Below, one piece after another: positions 39,204-47,629 of a DNA stretch of 64,000 nt. The notes under the pieces were generated by a model that made no database searches, was not told where the DNA came from, and saw only the letters and a list, made by a program, of their open reading frames with translations. A program made the position numbers and the translations under genes. Numbering within the stretch: position 1 is the first letter of the stretch; every line of letters starts with the position of its first letter. This DNA comes from CAKZQX01 sp034436755 (GTDB lineage: Bacteria; Chloroflexota; Chloroflexia; Chloroflexales; Chloroflexaceae): positions 23,524 through 87,523 of the forward strand of contig DAOTVB010000232.1 of assembly GCA_034436755.1 (NCBI GenBank), in the 5' to 3' direction.

Positions 39204-39239
39204 GAAAAAATGTGGCACCTGCTCACTGAGCAGGTGCCA
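39204..39239 (-). terminator. Intrinsic terminator of the amidase gene
   Basis: The perfect 12-bp stem TGGCACCTGCTC/GAGCAGGTGCCA with a 3-base loop is followed on the minus strand by CATTTTTT. It lies 45 bases after the stop codon at 39284. Confidence 0.9.
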
Positions 39240-39283
39240 TAGCCAGTTGCATATTGCGTGCCGTGATTGGTTCTTCTGAGCGG

Positions 39284-41794
39284 CTACAATCCCGGCATCC
39301 CCAGCATTGTCGAGCCACCCTGCCCCTCCGGGAAGAATGACCGCTCGGCCACAACCGGTTGCGTTGCGCGGACTACGATACTCAGCACATCCTGGTCCGG
39401 GAAGAGTTCGTGGACGGCGGCGGTGTAGCGCGCGTTCGCCGGCATAACCACCGTCTCGCGCTCGCGCTCGCCATCGGGGAAGATAAACTCTAGCGTGGCA
39501 ACGGCCTGGTTGCGGTTCGGGTTGCTAAGCAGAATGAACTGCCGCGCATCGGTTGTGCGCCCCTCAACGAAGCGCCAGGTAAAGGCCGGCTGCATCGCTC
39601 CGGCGGTGACCGTTCCGGCCTCCGCATCATCTACAGTGAAGTAGAGCGCGCGTTCAACGGCAATTGGGCGATCAGCCTCAACCATGGTTGCCACCCCCAG
39701 GTCGGGTACGATCTCGTTGGCATCCACCACCAGCCGGGTGGTCGGCGGAATAGCATAGCGCCGCGTCAGGGTGAGCGTAGTGCCGTCGGGAGTCATAAAC
39801 GTAACGGTGACATTGGTCGTCTGCTGGTTGGGATTGAGCAGCAGCAGCCGCATGCGGAATGGGGCGGCCGTGGTGCCCTCGGCAAAGTACCAGCGCTGTG
39901 CCAGTTCGCTGATGCCGCGCCCGGTATGGAAGCCGCTGTTCTGGGAACCAAAGCGCATGGTGCGCTCGGCGACAATAGGCTGGTTGGCAATAATCTGCGT
40001 GCCAAAGCCGACCTCGGGCAGTTCGTTATTGACCGTGACCACAATGCGCTGCCCCGGCTCGATCTGTACTTCCTGACGGGCCGTCGTTCCATCGCCCTTC
40101 ATGTAGGTAATCTCGGCGCTGGTGAGCGAGTCCTGCGGGTTAAACAAGACCAGGTAGGTCTGGAAGGGATCATCGGTGGAGCCCTCGGCAAAATACCAGA
40201 CCCGCGAAGGGGTGGTGATGCCCAGGCTGTTGTCGATATCGTTCGGGAGCGCCATACTGCGCTCGGCAATAATCTCGCCACTCGACTCAACCATCACCGG
40301 GAGTGTCGTGGTATCGCTGATGATATCATTCAGGTTGAGATCGGCGCGGCCCTCGGGCGGGACCGATACAATCTGCACGAGCGGATCTTCCTCGCCACCG
40401 GGAAACATCCGTACGTTGGCCTCGACTTCACTGGTACCCTGGTTAAAAAAGACCAACCGCTCCTGATAGGTCTCCACATTGCCCTCCGCAAAGTAGAGGC
40501 GCGTGCGGATGATCGACTTATCAACCTGCTCGCGGAGTTCCGGGAGCAGTTCCAGCAGCGGCTCACCCGGATCGGGCGCTTCCGGCGCAGCCGCGCTATG
40601 ACCGACGATATTCGCGCGGATCACGGTATCATCGGCCTCCACAACGCGATGTTCACCCAGGGGCGGGATGTCGTAGGCCTGTCCCAGCCAGGCCAACAGG
40701 TTGACCAGGGTGGTCTGGGTCTGCTCTCCTGGTGCTGCATCCAGGCTGCCGATCAGCGCAATATGGATCGCATTGTCGCCACCTGACAGCCGCGAGACGG
40801 CGGAGGTGGGTCCGCCGAGTCGCCCCTCGTAGAGCCGGCCATCCGGGTCAATCAGGTAGTGATAGGCCATCCCATCCCACCCCAGCATCTGGATCTGGTA
40901 GGTGCCCAGCGCCCGCAGGTAGGGCAGCGTATCCTCAACGGTAGGTGTCACCCCGATCTGATGCAGGATAATTCCGCGCGGTGGTACCCGATTGAAGCGG
41001 GTCTGAGGCAGCGCCGGATCCCAGGTCTCAGTCAGGACGCGAGTCGGTGTGGGCGTGCTCTCCCAGACGGTGAGTTGCACATTCTGCGCGGTAAACCAGG
41101 TCGAACGGGGGATCAGCCGGGGACGCACGGTCAGCGTGTCGGGACCGAAGACAACCGGCACCTCGCGCAACCCGACCGGCGACTCCGGGCCGGCCTGGAA
41201 TGCATTGAGATAGGCAATCGTCACCTCGCGCAACACCGCCGAGGCGCGCGGCACTTCGCTGGAAAAGTTCGCGCGAAGCTGCAGATAGCGCGTATCGGGC
41301 GGCAGCGCCAGCACATCGGGGGTGGCAAAGGCACCATCATCGGCCTGTGAGCGGGCATCCCCGGCGGTCAGCGCCTGCCAGGGGCCCCACTCAGCCTCAG
41401 ATGCATCACCCTCGGGCGCATCAACAGGGCGGGAGCGCGCGCGCAGGTCGAGGGTGATATCGGTTCCCTCAGCAAGATCGGCCCGCCAGACCGCACCAAC
41501 CGCATTGGTGACAAAGGGTGTCTCAAACGGAGCCGAGATAAAGCTGCCCTCGGACTGCGTGTCATCCAGGCGCAACTCGCCCCCGGCATTATTGGTGATC
41601 AGCAGACCGGATACTTCACCACTCTGCCAGTCCACCACCGAAGTGTGGATCCATTTCCCCAGTTCAAGCTCCGGCTGGCGGCTCTGAGTCAAGGGGCGGG
41701 CCGTCAGCGGAGTGGGCAGCAGCAGTGCTGCAAAAATGACAAGAAGCAGCCAGAGGCTGCCTACCATAACGAGCGAAGATTTTGAAGATTTCAT
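39284..41794 (-). CDS. Secreted N-acetylmuramoyl-L-alanine amidase/PGRP with WYFAEG repeats
   Basis: About 836 residues from ATG 41794 with a signal peptide (LWLLLVIFAALLLPTPL). A beta-sandwich-like N-terminal region precedes an amidase_2/PGRP domain (about residues 250-420). Zn ligands are inferred in GIILHQIG (His), VGHSAAAPEAPDPG (His and Asp). Four C-terminal repeats of about 110 residues each contain [RT]xYFAEGx and WYFAEGSTDDPFQTYLVLFN-like cores (DUF5719-type). The first His pair is LHQ instead of HHT, so activity is uncertain. The expected role is peptidoglycan cleavage or binding at the cell surface. Confidence 0.82.
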   Translation of the reverse strand: MKSSKSSLVMVGSLWLLLVIFAALLLPTPLTARPLTQSRQPELELGKWIHTSVVDWQSGEVSGLLITNNAGGELRLDDTQSEGSFISAPFETPFVTNAVGAVWRADLAEGTDITLDLRARSRPVDAPEGDASEAEWGPWQALTAGDARSQADDGAFATPDVLALPPDTRYLQLRANFSSEVPRASAVLREVTIAYLNAFQAGPESPVGLREVPVVFGPDTLTVRPRLIPRSTWFTAQNVQLTVWESTPTPTRVLTETWDPALPQTRFNRVPPRGIILHQIGVTPTVEDTLPYLRALGTYQIQMLGWDGMAYHYLIDPDGRLYEGRLGGPTSAVSRLSGGDNAIHIALIGSLDAAPGEQTQTTLVNLLAWLGQAYDIPPLGEHRVVEADDTVIRANIVGHSAAAPEAPDPGEPLLELLPELREQVDKSIIRTRLYFAEGNVETYQERLVFFNQGTSEVEANVRMFPGGEEDPLVQIVSVPPEGRADLNLNDIISDTTTLPVMVESSGEIIAERSMALPNDIDNSLGITTPSRVWYFAEGSTDDPFQTYLVLFNPQDSLTSAEITYMKGDGTTARQEVQIEPGQRIVVTVNNELPEVGFGTQIIANQPIVAERTMRFGSQNSGFHTGRGISELAQRWYFAEGTTAAPFRMRLLLLNPNQQTTNVTVTFMTPDGTTLTLTRRYAIPPTTRLVVDANEIVPDLGVATMVEADRPIAVERALYFTVDDAEAGTVTAGAMQPAFTWRFVEGRTTDARQFILLSNPNRNQAVATLEFIFPDGERERETVVMPANARYTAAVHELFPDQDVLSIVVRATQPVVAERSFFPEGQGGSTMLGMPGL

Positions 41795-41895
41795 GCCGCA
41801 TCCTGCAATGTTGGCGTTATGCGCGCAGTTGTAGGCTGCACCCATAACACCAGACTCGAACTATTCCCGATGGAGGCATGCTCAAACGCCACTAC

Positions 41896-43980
41896 CTACT
41901 CCGGCTTCAATGCCTCTTCGGTGTAGGTATTGGCCGAGTCATAGAGCATCCACCCATCAACTACACCCGTATCTTCGGCGGCGTCAATCTGGGCCCGCAC
42001 TTCGGCAGGACCATACTCAACGACGCGCGCACCCTGCCAGGGGTCCGTATGATCCTGGAGCCAGGGCCGCAGCAAGGCCCGCTGGCCTTCGACAAACTTC
42101 TGGCCTGACGTGACACTCCCGTAGATCACCTCGTACGGGTGAGCGGTCGGATTATCAAAGCCCAGGTAGCCCGACCACCAGAGCGACGGGTAGGGCATCG
42201 GGCAGATATAGTCAGCGTGAGGTGCCATAACCTCGATATTCTGCGAAACCGGAATGGCGGCCTTGACCAGCGTACGCCCGAACACATCAACCGAGAAGAA
42301 CGCCCCGGCCCCGTTAATCGCCCGCTGCGACTCGGACATAAAGTTGGCGATATTCTCAAACATCGCCTCAGGGTTATTGACCGGGTCGGTCGGCTGCGAG
42401 AAGGAAAACGTTTCCGAGAATTCAGACAGTCTGGCATCGGGATAGCGAATATAGTCGAAGTTAACCTCGTCGAAGCCCAGTTCAATCGCCTCTAGCGACA
42501 GTTGGATGTTGTAATCCCAGACATTCCGGTTCCAGGGATCAAGCCAGGCATAGCGAATACCGGGGCCGGGATAGTCGGCGTAGACCTCCCCCGTCTGAGC
42601 ATTCTGAATGGCCCACTCGGGGCGGGCATCGGCCAGGGCATTATCGTGGGAGAAGATCTGCACGCGGGCGATAGTGTAAATATTGCGCTTCTTCGCCTCG
42701 GATAAGATCGCTGGCATATCAACATAATCCGCCGAGATCCCCAGTTCTTTGACCAGCGGCACCTGTGAGTCGTAGTAGACCAGGCCCAGGTCATCGCGCA
42801 TATCGGACTTGAGGTCGATCACGATGGCGTTCAGTTCCGTCTGGTCGATCAGATCGAGATAGGACTCCATCAGTGAGGGCGAGGAGGCGACTGCTGCCGT
42901 GACATAGACCGCTTTGACAAAGAGCGGTTCAAGTTTGATCTCGGTGGCAATATTGCCTGGCTTGATCTCCAGCACGGCTTTGCTGTAGCCCGGCGCAAGC
43001 ACCTGCACATACCCCGTTTCGGGCAGACCTTCCAGCGTAAATGCGCCGTCGGTGCTGTTGTCGATCCGGGTGAAGGCCACATCACGGCCCGGCAGCGTCT
43101 CCGTTGCAATGATCGTGGCAAAGTTGACCGGCTCGCCGGTCTCCCCATCAACCAGGTTGCCGGTCAGGACATCGGGGCGTAGCACCGCATCCAGTTCGGT
43201 GACCTGCTCCAGTTCCTGCGTGACCGTGGCATAGCCCTCGGCGTCAAACACCACCTCGGCGGCATCGGCGGGGATGTCGCTCAGTTCATAAACCCCATCA
43301 TCGTTGGTGGTTGCGGTGGCATCACCTACCGTCACCGTCACACCCTCAACCGGGTCTTCGCTGAACTGGTCGGTAACGGTGCCGCTGAGAATGCTGGGAC
43401 GCAGGTCAGTGTTGAAGGCGGTCACGCGACTCAAGGTCTCCTCGACGGGGCTGTAGTCGGGCGCATCCACGGTCATAGTAAACTCTTCGGGCACGCTCGC
43501 CAGCGTGTACTGCCCGTCTGCATCGGTGGTGGTGCTCAACGTCTCGGTGCTGTCGAGCGGAATACTCACACGCACACCTTCCAGTGGCTCGCCGGTGTAG
43601 GCATCGGTGATGCGGCCACTCAAGGTGTTGGGGCGTAGTTCCGTGTTCAGCGTAATCGTCAGCGCCTCGGACGCGGACACCTCCGGATGCGTCTCAAGCG
43701 GAATGCTGGAGGGCTCATAGCCGGGAGCTGTTACCTCCAGCGTATCGCTGGTGCTCCATTTCGACGTTGTGTACATACCACCCGGATCGGTCTCCAGTTG
43801 CGTACGACCAACTTGCAACTCGGCGGCGACCGGCTCGCCGGTATAGGCATCAGTCACCGTGCCGGTAAGGGCAACTGATGGACCACTGCAGGCAGTCAGG
43901 GCCGCAGTACACAACAGGAGTGTAACCATCAGGGCGAACGGGGACAGCGTGAAGAAGCGGGAAAAAGGTTTACGGTTCAT
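41896..43980 (-). CDS. Lipoprotein: carboxypeptidase-regulatory-like repeats plus PF13200 glycosidase-like domain
   Basis: 694 residues. The signal peptide has lipobox LTACSG near residue 31. Four or five beta-sandwich repeats follow, each like VTDAYTGEPVAAELQVG and LSGRITDAYTGEPLEGV (carboxypeptidase regulatory-like/CnaB-like). The C-terminal 340 residues form a putative glycoside hydrolase TIM barrel (DUF4015, PF13200) with VKAVYVTAAVASSP, AIVIDLKSDMRDDLG and GFDEVNFDYIRYPD. The conserved acidic residues suggest hydrolase activity on an unknown polysaccharide. It is on the same strand as the amidase, 101 bases upstream. Confidence 0.87.
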   Translation of the reverse strand: MNRKPFSRFFTLSPFALMVTLLLCTAALTACSGPSVALTGTVTDAYTGEPVAAELQVGRTQLETDPGGMYTTSKWSTSDTLEVTAPGYEPSSIPLETHPEVSASEALTITLNTELRPNTLSGRITDAYTGEPLEGVRVSIPLDSTETLSTTTDADGQYTLASVPEEFTMTVDAPDYSPVEETLSRVTAFNTDLRPSILSGTVTDQFSEDPVEGVTVTVGDATATTNDDGVYELSDIPADAAEVVFDAEGYATVTQELEQVTELDAVLRPDVLTGNLVDGETGEPVNFATIIATETLPGRDVAFTRIDNSTDGAFTLEGLPETGYVQVLAPGYSKAVLEIKPGNIATEIKLEPLFVKAVYVTAAVASSPSLMESYLDLIDQTELNAIVIDLKSDMRDDLGLVYYDSQVPLVKELGISADYVDMPAILSEAKKRNIYTIARVQIFSHDNALADARPEWAIQNAQTGEVYADYPGPGIRYAWLDPWNRNVWDYNIQLSLEAIELGFDEVNFDYIRYPDARLSEFSETFSFSQPTDPVNNPEAMFENIANFMSESQRAINGAGAFFSVDVFGRTLVKAAIPVSQNIEVMAPHADYICPMPYPSLWWSGYLGFDNPTAHPYEVIYGSVTSGQKFVEGQRALLRPWLQDHTDPWQGARVVEYGPAEVRAQIDAAEDTGVVDGWMLYDSANTYTEEALKPE

Positions 43981-44213
43981 CGTCGCGGGTCTTGCCTTTC
44001 GTGGGCAGTAGCATCCATGAGGCTACCGCACTCTGATACGCGCCTATCAACTATGGGTTGGGCAACGCCGTCATCCACTGAAGTGGGCGTATGATACGGG
44101 TAATACGGAGGGTTGTCAAGCATTTGCCGGGCGAACAGCGATCGGTAACTCACGGACAGGGACGCGAATTTTCCTCATCAGCAAGCCATAAAACGACATA
44201 ACGGCGATAGAGT

Positions 44214-44244
44214 GCTTCCCGGAGTCAGCGTGCTTCCGGGAAGC
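44214..44244. repeat. Small palindrome in the 43981-44558 gap
   Basis: GCTTCCCGGA/TCCGGGAAGC around an 11-base loop. This 578-base intergenic gap otherwise holds the heptamer array at 44475-44508 and the promoter at 44517-44525, with no supported gene. Confidence 0.4.
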
Positions 44245-44474
44245 TCTGCGGGTAATCCCATGTTTTATCAGCACTTTATCATCTGCCGGGTTGAACTGCG
44301 GCAGCATGCTGATTGCGTGAAGTGATCCGGAACCGGGCTAACCTACGAACCTGCACAATCATCGTTCCGGCAATTGCCTGTCCCTACTGCGGATGAGCAT
44401 ACCCGCTGCGCGACAGTTGTGCAAGATGAGAAGATGACGAAGGGATGAAGGAGGGGCGAGGGATGAGAACGAAG

Positions 44475-44508
44475 AACTGAGAACCGAGAACCGAGAACCG
44501 AGAACTGA
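44475..44508 (+). repeat. Heptamer tandem repeat (GAGAACC)
   Basis: Five consecutive near-identical 7-bp units (GAGAACT/GAGAACC) end 8 bases before the extended -10 of the next gene, occupying the -35 region. Copy-number variation could alter promoter strength. Confidence 0.7.
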
Positions 44509-44516
44509 TCGAAATA

Positions 44517-44525
44517 TGGTATAGT
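44517..44525 (+). promoter_or_regulatory. Extended -10 promoter of the pRiA4b-like gene
   Basis: TGgTATAGT, 33 bases upstream of ATG 44559, inside the small palindrome ATGGTATAGTTTACCAT. Confidence 0.6.
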
Positions 44526-44558
44526 TTACCATCCACAGGAAAACGGGAAGGAGGTTTT

Positions 44559-45242
44559 ATGGCCCGGCGCAAGCAAACACGCGGTACCTGTAGCTACTGC
44601 GGCAGAGTGCTGGCCCGCAGTGGCATGCTGCGGCATCTGGAGACGTGCCCGCAACGCGAGGCCGCGATTGCCGCTGCCAACCAGGGCGCAGGCACAACCG
44701 AAAAACTCTACCATCTGCGCATCCAGGATAAATGGTCCGGCGACTTCTGGCTGGATCTAGAGATGCGCGGATCGGCCACGCTGCAACAACTGGATGCGTA
44801 CCTGCGCGCTATCTGGCTGGAGTGCTGCGGACATCTCAGTGAGTTTTCTTTTGGCGATTGGCCGCGCCAGGAGATCCCTATGGAGCGCCGCGCGGATCAG
44901 GTGTTCCGCCCCAATGTTGAATGTACCCACGTCTATGACTTTGGTACATCATCCCACACGCTGGTCAGAGCGGTCAACATGCGCGTGGGGCAGGCGCTGA
45001 CGCCACACCCGATTGCGCTGATGACGCGGAACCTGCCGCCGGAAGCCGCCTGTATCGAGTGTGGTCAACCGGCAGGCTGGCTCTGTATTCAGTGTGTGTA
45101 TGAGCATGATGTCGTGGGGGCGCTGTGTGATACGCATGTGGATGAACATCCCCACGATGACTATGGCGGGCCATTGCCCCTGCTGAACTCACCGCGAACG
45201 GGGATGTGCGGCTACACGGGGCCGGACGAGCCGCCGTATTGA
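44559..45242 (+). CDS. pRiA4b ORF-3-like protein with zinc-finger ends
   Basis: 227 residues. The N-terminus has a C2H2-like finger, CSYCGRVLARSGMLRHLETC. The centre (LYHLRIQDKWSGDFWLDLE, LRAIWLECCGHLSEF) resembles the plasmid pRiA4b ORF-3 / IS1096 TnpR-like passenger family (PF07929). The C-terminus has CxxC pairs and His clusters (CIECGQPAGWLCIQC, CDTHVDEHPHDD) that probably bind a second zinc. The family is often linked to mobile DNA but its function is not established. GGAGG precedes the ATG. Confidence 0.72.
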   Translation: MARRKQTRGTCSYCGRVLARSGMLRHLETCPQREAAIAAANQGAGTTEKLYHLRIQDKWSGDFWLDLEMRGSATLQQLDAYLRAIWLECCGHLSEFSFGDWPRQEIPMERRADQVFRPNVECTHVYDFGTSSHTLVRAVNMRVGQALTPHPIALMTRNLPPEAACIECGQPAGWLCIQCVYEHDVVGALCDTHVDEHPHDDYGGPLPLLNSPRTGMCGYTGPDEPPY

Positions 45243-45334
45243 GGGGGAATATAACCTCCGCGGCATCCTTTGCACGCAACTCGGGCCGGCAGTACAATAC
45301 TGACTAAGGAAACCCTATCAGGAGGAGGTAATGC

Positions 45335-45631
45335 ATGTCAACGCAACTGCATGAGGTTATTACTGCGGCCCGGGAGCTCTCGCCCCGCGATAAACTGGCG
45401 CTGCGGGAGATTCTTGCACGCGACTTGCAACAGACCTATGCTTTTACCGGGGAGCAGGCAGCCTTCTGGTCATCACGTTCACTTGACGCAATTGCAGAAG
45501 CGCAGGCTGCTCCGGTGATAACCGATATTCGTACGCTGGGGGTCGATTTCTGGCCGGAGGATGCGTCAGCCGATGATGTGAACCAGTTTGTTGCAGCACA
45601 GCGCCATGCCGACCGGGTGAGGGATGCATGA
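45335..45631 (+). CDS. VapB-like antitoxin
   Basis: 98 residues. The N-terminus (LHEVITAARELSPRDKLALREILARDL) and C-terminus (VDFWPEDASADDVNQF) are like antitoxins paired with PIN-domain toxins in Chloroflexota and cyanobacteria. ATG 45335 follows GGAGGAGG. The stop overlaps the ATG of a following reading frame as ATGA, the usual toxin-antitoxin coupling. The assignment depends mainly on the downstream PIN remnant. Confidence 0.65.
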   Translation: MSTQLHEVITAARELSPRDKLALREILARDLQQTYAFTGEQAAFWSSRSLDAIAEAQAAPVITDIRTLGVDFWPEDASADDVNQFVAAQRHADRVRDA

Positions 45632-45735
45632 CCGCAGCGACAGCCCTCCGGCATCAGCTTCCCCTGGTGACCCACAATCCGGGCGATTTCCAGCATATCA
45701 CCTGCATCGAGGTTCGCACCATCATCACATCTTAG
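45628..45735 (+). pseudogene. VapC (PIN-domain) toxin remnant, last 35 codons only
   Basis: The reading frame MTAATALRHQLPLVTHNPGD continues to FQHITCIEVRTIITS and a TAG stop. It matches the C-terminal end of VapC toxins (AATAL...LVTxNxxDF). The family is about 130 residues, so the first three-quarters including most acidic catalytic residues are absent. The frame starts at ATGA overlapping the antitoxin stop. It looks like an internal deletion that kept the coupled start. Confidence 0.75.
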
Positions 45736-45816
45736 CGAGTCTGCAATATCGCAACGGGAAGCCTCAGACCTGTGAGCGGTTCCGCGCGGCCTCTGCCCCC
45801 ACCGCACTACATTCCC

Positions 45817-45825
45817 TGGTATAAT
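45817..45825 (+). promoter_or_regulatory. Extended -10 promoter of dprA
   Basis: TGgTATAAT, 41 bases upstream of the dprA ATG at 45866. No good -35 seen. Confidence 0.6.
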
Positions 45826-45865
45826 AAAATCAGCACACAACCGGCTCAGTTGCATAGGAGCAGCC

Positions 45866-46987
45866 ATGAACATTGCGCCACACACCCGTTACTACCTGGG
45901 CTTTAACCTCGTTTCCGGGATTGGACCCACGCGTCTGACCCGCCTGATTGAACGCTGCGGCTCGGTTGAAGCCGCCTAGCATGCCGGCCCCGGCGAGTTG
46001 ATGGCGGCCGGGCTGGACGGCAAGGTCGGCGCGGCGCTGCTGGAGGCGCGACGCACGCTGGATCTGGATGCCGAACTGGAGCGGGTTGTACAGGCCGGGG
46101 CGCATCTCCTTACCATCGCCGACCCGGAGTATCCCCCGCTGCTGGCGCAGATTCCCGCTCCGCCGCCGCTGCTCTACGTGCGCGGCACGCTGGCCGATGC
46201 TGACGAGTGGGCGGTGGCTGTGGTGGGGACGCGCATGCCGACCAGCTACGGGCGCGAGGCCACCCGGCGCATCGTGGCCGACCTGGCGGTCAACAGCGTG
46301 ACTATCGTCAGTGGACTGGCTCTCGGCATTGATGCCGTTGCCCACACCGCCGCTCTGGAGAACGGCGGGCGGACGCTGGCGGTGCTCGGCTGTGGCGTGG
46401 ATGTGCGCTACCCGGAACGCAATCAGCGCCTGGTAGCGCAGATTATCGAGCAGGGCGCATTAATTTCTGAATATCCAATTGGCACGCAGCCGGCAGCCGC
46501 CAACTTCCCGCCGCGCAACCGCATCATCAGTGGGCTGGCGCTGGGGACGCTGGTGGTGGAGGCCGGCGAGAAGAGCGGCGCGCTGATCACGGTTGACTTT
46601 GCGCTGGAGCAGGGCCGCGATGTGTTTGCCGTGCCGGGGTCGATCTTTAGCGCCCGCAGCGGCGGAACCAATCGCCTCATCCGCAATGGAGCCGGGTTAG
46701 TTACCGCCGGGCAGGATATCCTGGAGAGCCTCAACCTGACCACGGCCTCGGTCCAGCAGGAGATTGCTGCCGCCATCCCGGAAGATCCGATGGAGGCAGC
46801 CCTCCTGGCGCAACTCTCAGCCGAACCGCAGCACGCCGACCACTTGAGCCGTGCCAGCGGTATGCCCGCCTCCATGGTTGCGTCTACGCTGGCAATGCTG
46901 GAACTCAAGGGCTACATTCGGCAGGTTGCGCCAATGGAGTATGTCCTGGCGCGCGAGACGCAGGCGGTATACTGCGCCGAGGGTTAG
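45866..46987 (+). pseudogene. dprA: DNA-processing protein DprA with in-frame amber codon
   Basis: ATG 45866 (GGAG upstream) begins MNIAPHTRYYLGFNLVSGIG, continuing to CGSVEAA, then TAG at 45977. The same frame resumes at HAGPGELMAAGLDG and runs to 46987. The full product would be about 373 residues. The DprA Rossmann-like domain is intact (VAVVGTRMPTSYG, IVSGLALGIDAVAH, FPPRNRIISGLALG) and a winged-helix C-terminus is present. Known DprA loads RecA on incoming DNA in transformation. Related proteins usually have Trp after this Ala pair, so TGG to TAG fits. Restart at TTG 45998 or ATG 46001 could give a protein lacking part of the N-terminal SAM-like domain. Confidence 0.85.
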
Positions 46988-47454
46988 TTGAAAAAGGCCT
47001 CGGGCCGGTTGGCAAAGGCATCTTCAATCATGCGTACGGTGCGGGGCAGCAGCGGTGGTAGTTTGTCGGGCTGGAAGAAGCCTACTTTGACATTCTCCCG
47101 GCTCTGGTCTTGCATTACTCCCCGTACGATCTCGCAGGACATAAAGATGGCGAAGATCTGGGCCTGATCGCCATTGGGATAGGTCCACTCAAAGGCATGC
47201 CCGCCGTAGGTGCCGATCAGGCGTTGCGGCGCAACCACCAGCCCCGTTTCCTCCTCGACCTCGCGCACTAACCCCTGCGAAGGTGTTTCATCGGGCTCGA
47301 TCGTTCCCCCCGGCACATCCCAGAGCATCACATCGGCGCGGCGACAGAGCAGCACGCTCCCCTGCTCGTCACGAATGAAGCCACAGGCCCGCAGTTGCAG
47401 GATGCGTTGATGGCCCACATAGGAGCGCAGCCAGCGGTTGTATTTTACGTCCAT
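46984..47454 (-). CDS. Nudix hydrolase
   Basis: 156 residues. The Nudix box G-x5-E-x7-REUxEExGU is visible as GGTIEPDETPSQGLVREVEE followed by ETGL. Such enzymes hydrolyse nucleoside diphosphates linked to another moiety; the substrate is not predictable here. ATG 47454 is chosen because GGGGGTAG is upstream. The 3' end overlaps that of dprA by 4 bases (convergent). Confidence 0.9.
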   Translation of the reverse strand: MDVKYNRWLRSYVGHQRILQLRACGFIRDEQGSVLLCRRADVMLWDVPGGTIEPDETPSQGLVREVEEETGLVVAPQRLIGTYGGHAFEWTYPNGDQAQIFAIFMSCEIVRGVMQDQSRENVKVGFFQPDKLPPLLPRTVRMIEDAFANRPEAFFN

Positions 47455-47629
47455 AAGTCTACCCCCTGTCAAGCAAACGTGGCGGGTTTGCTTCGGCTCA
47501 TTGAATACAATCTAACCTTATGACGCCTGATCTACCTTTTGGCCGGTTCGCCACAGGGTTGATTGGGGTGAAAGACGCAGGCTATTATACCGCAATTGAC
47601 ACTGTTGCGGTGTAGCCACCCGGCGCTGC

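Noticed and set aside
38918..39226. N-terminal extension of the cupredoxin gene
   Set aside because: The extra 103 codons run through the REP-like palindrome and lack a Shine-Dalgarno site; a signal peptide begins at 38917.
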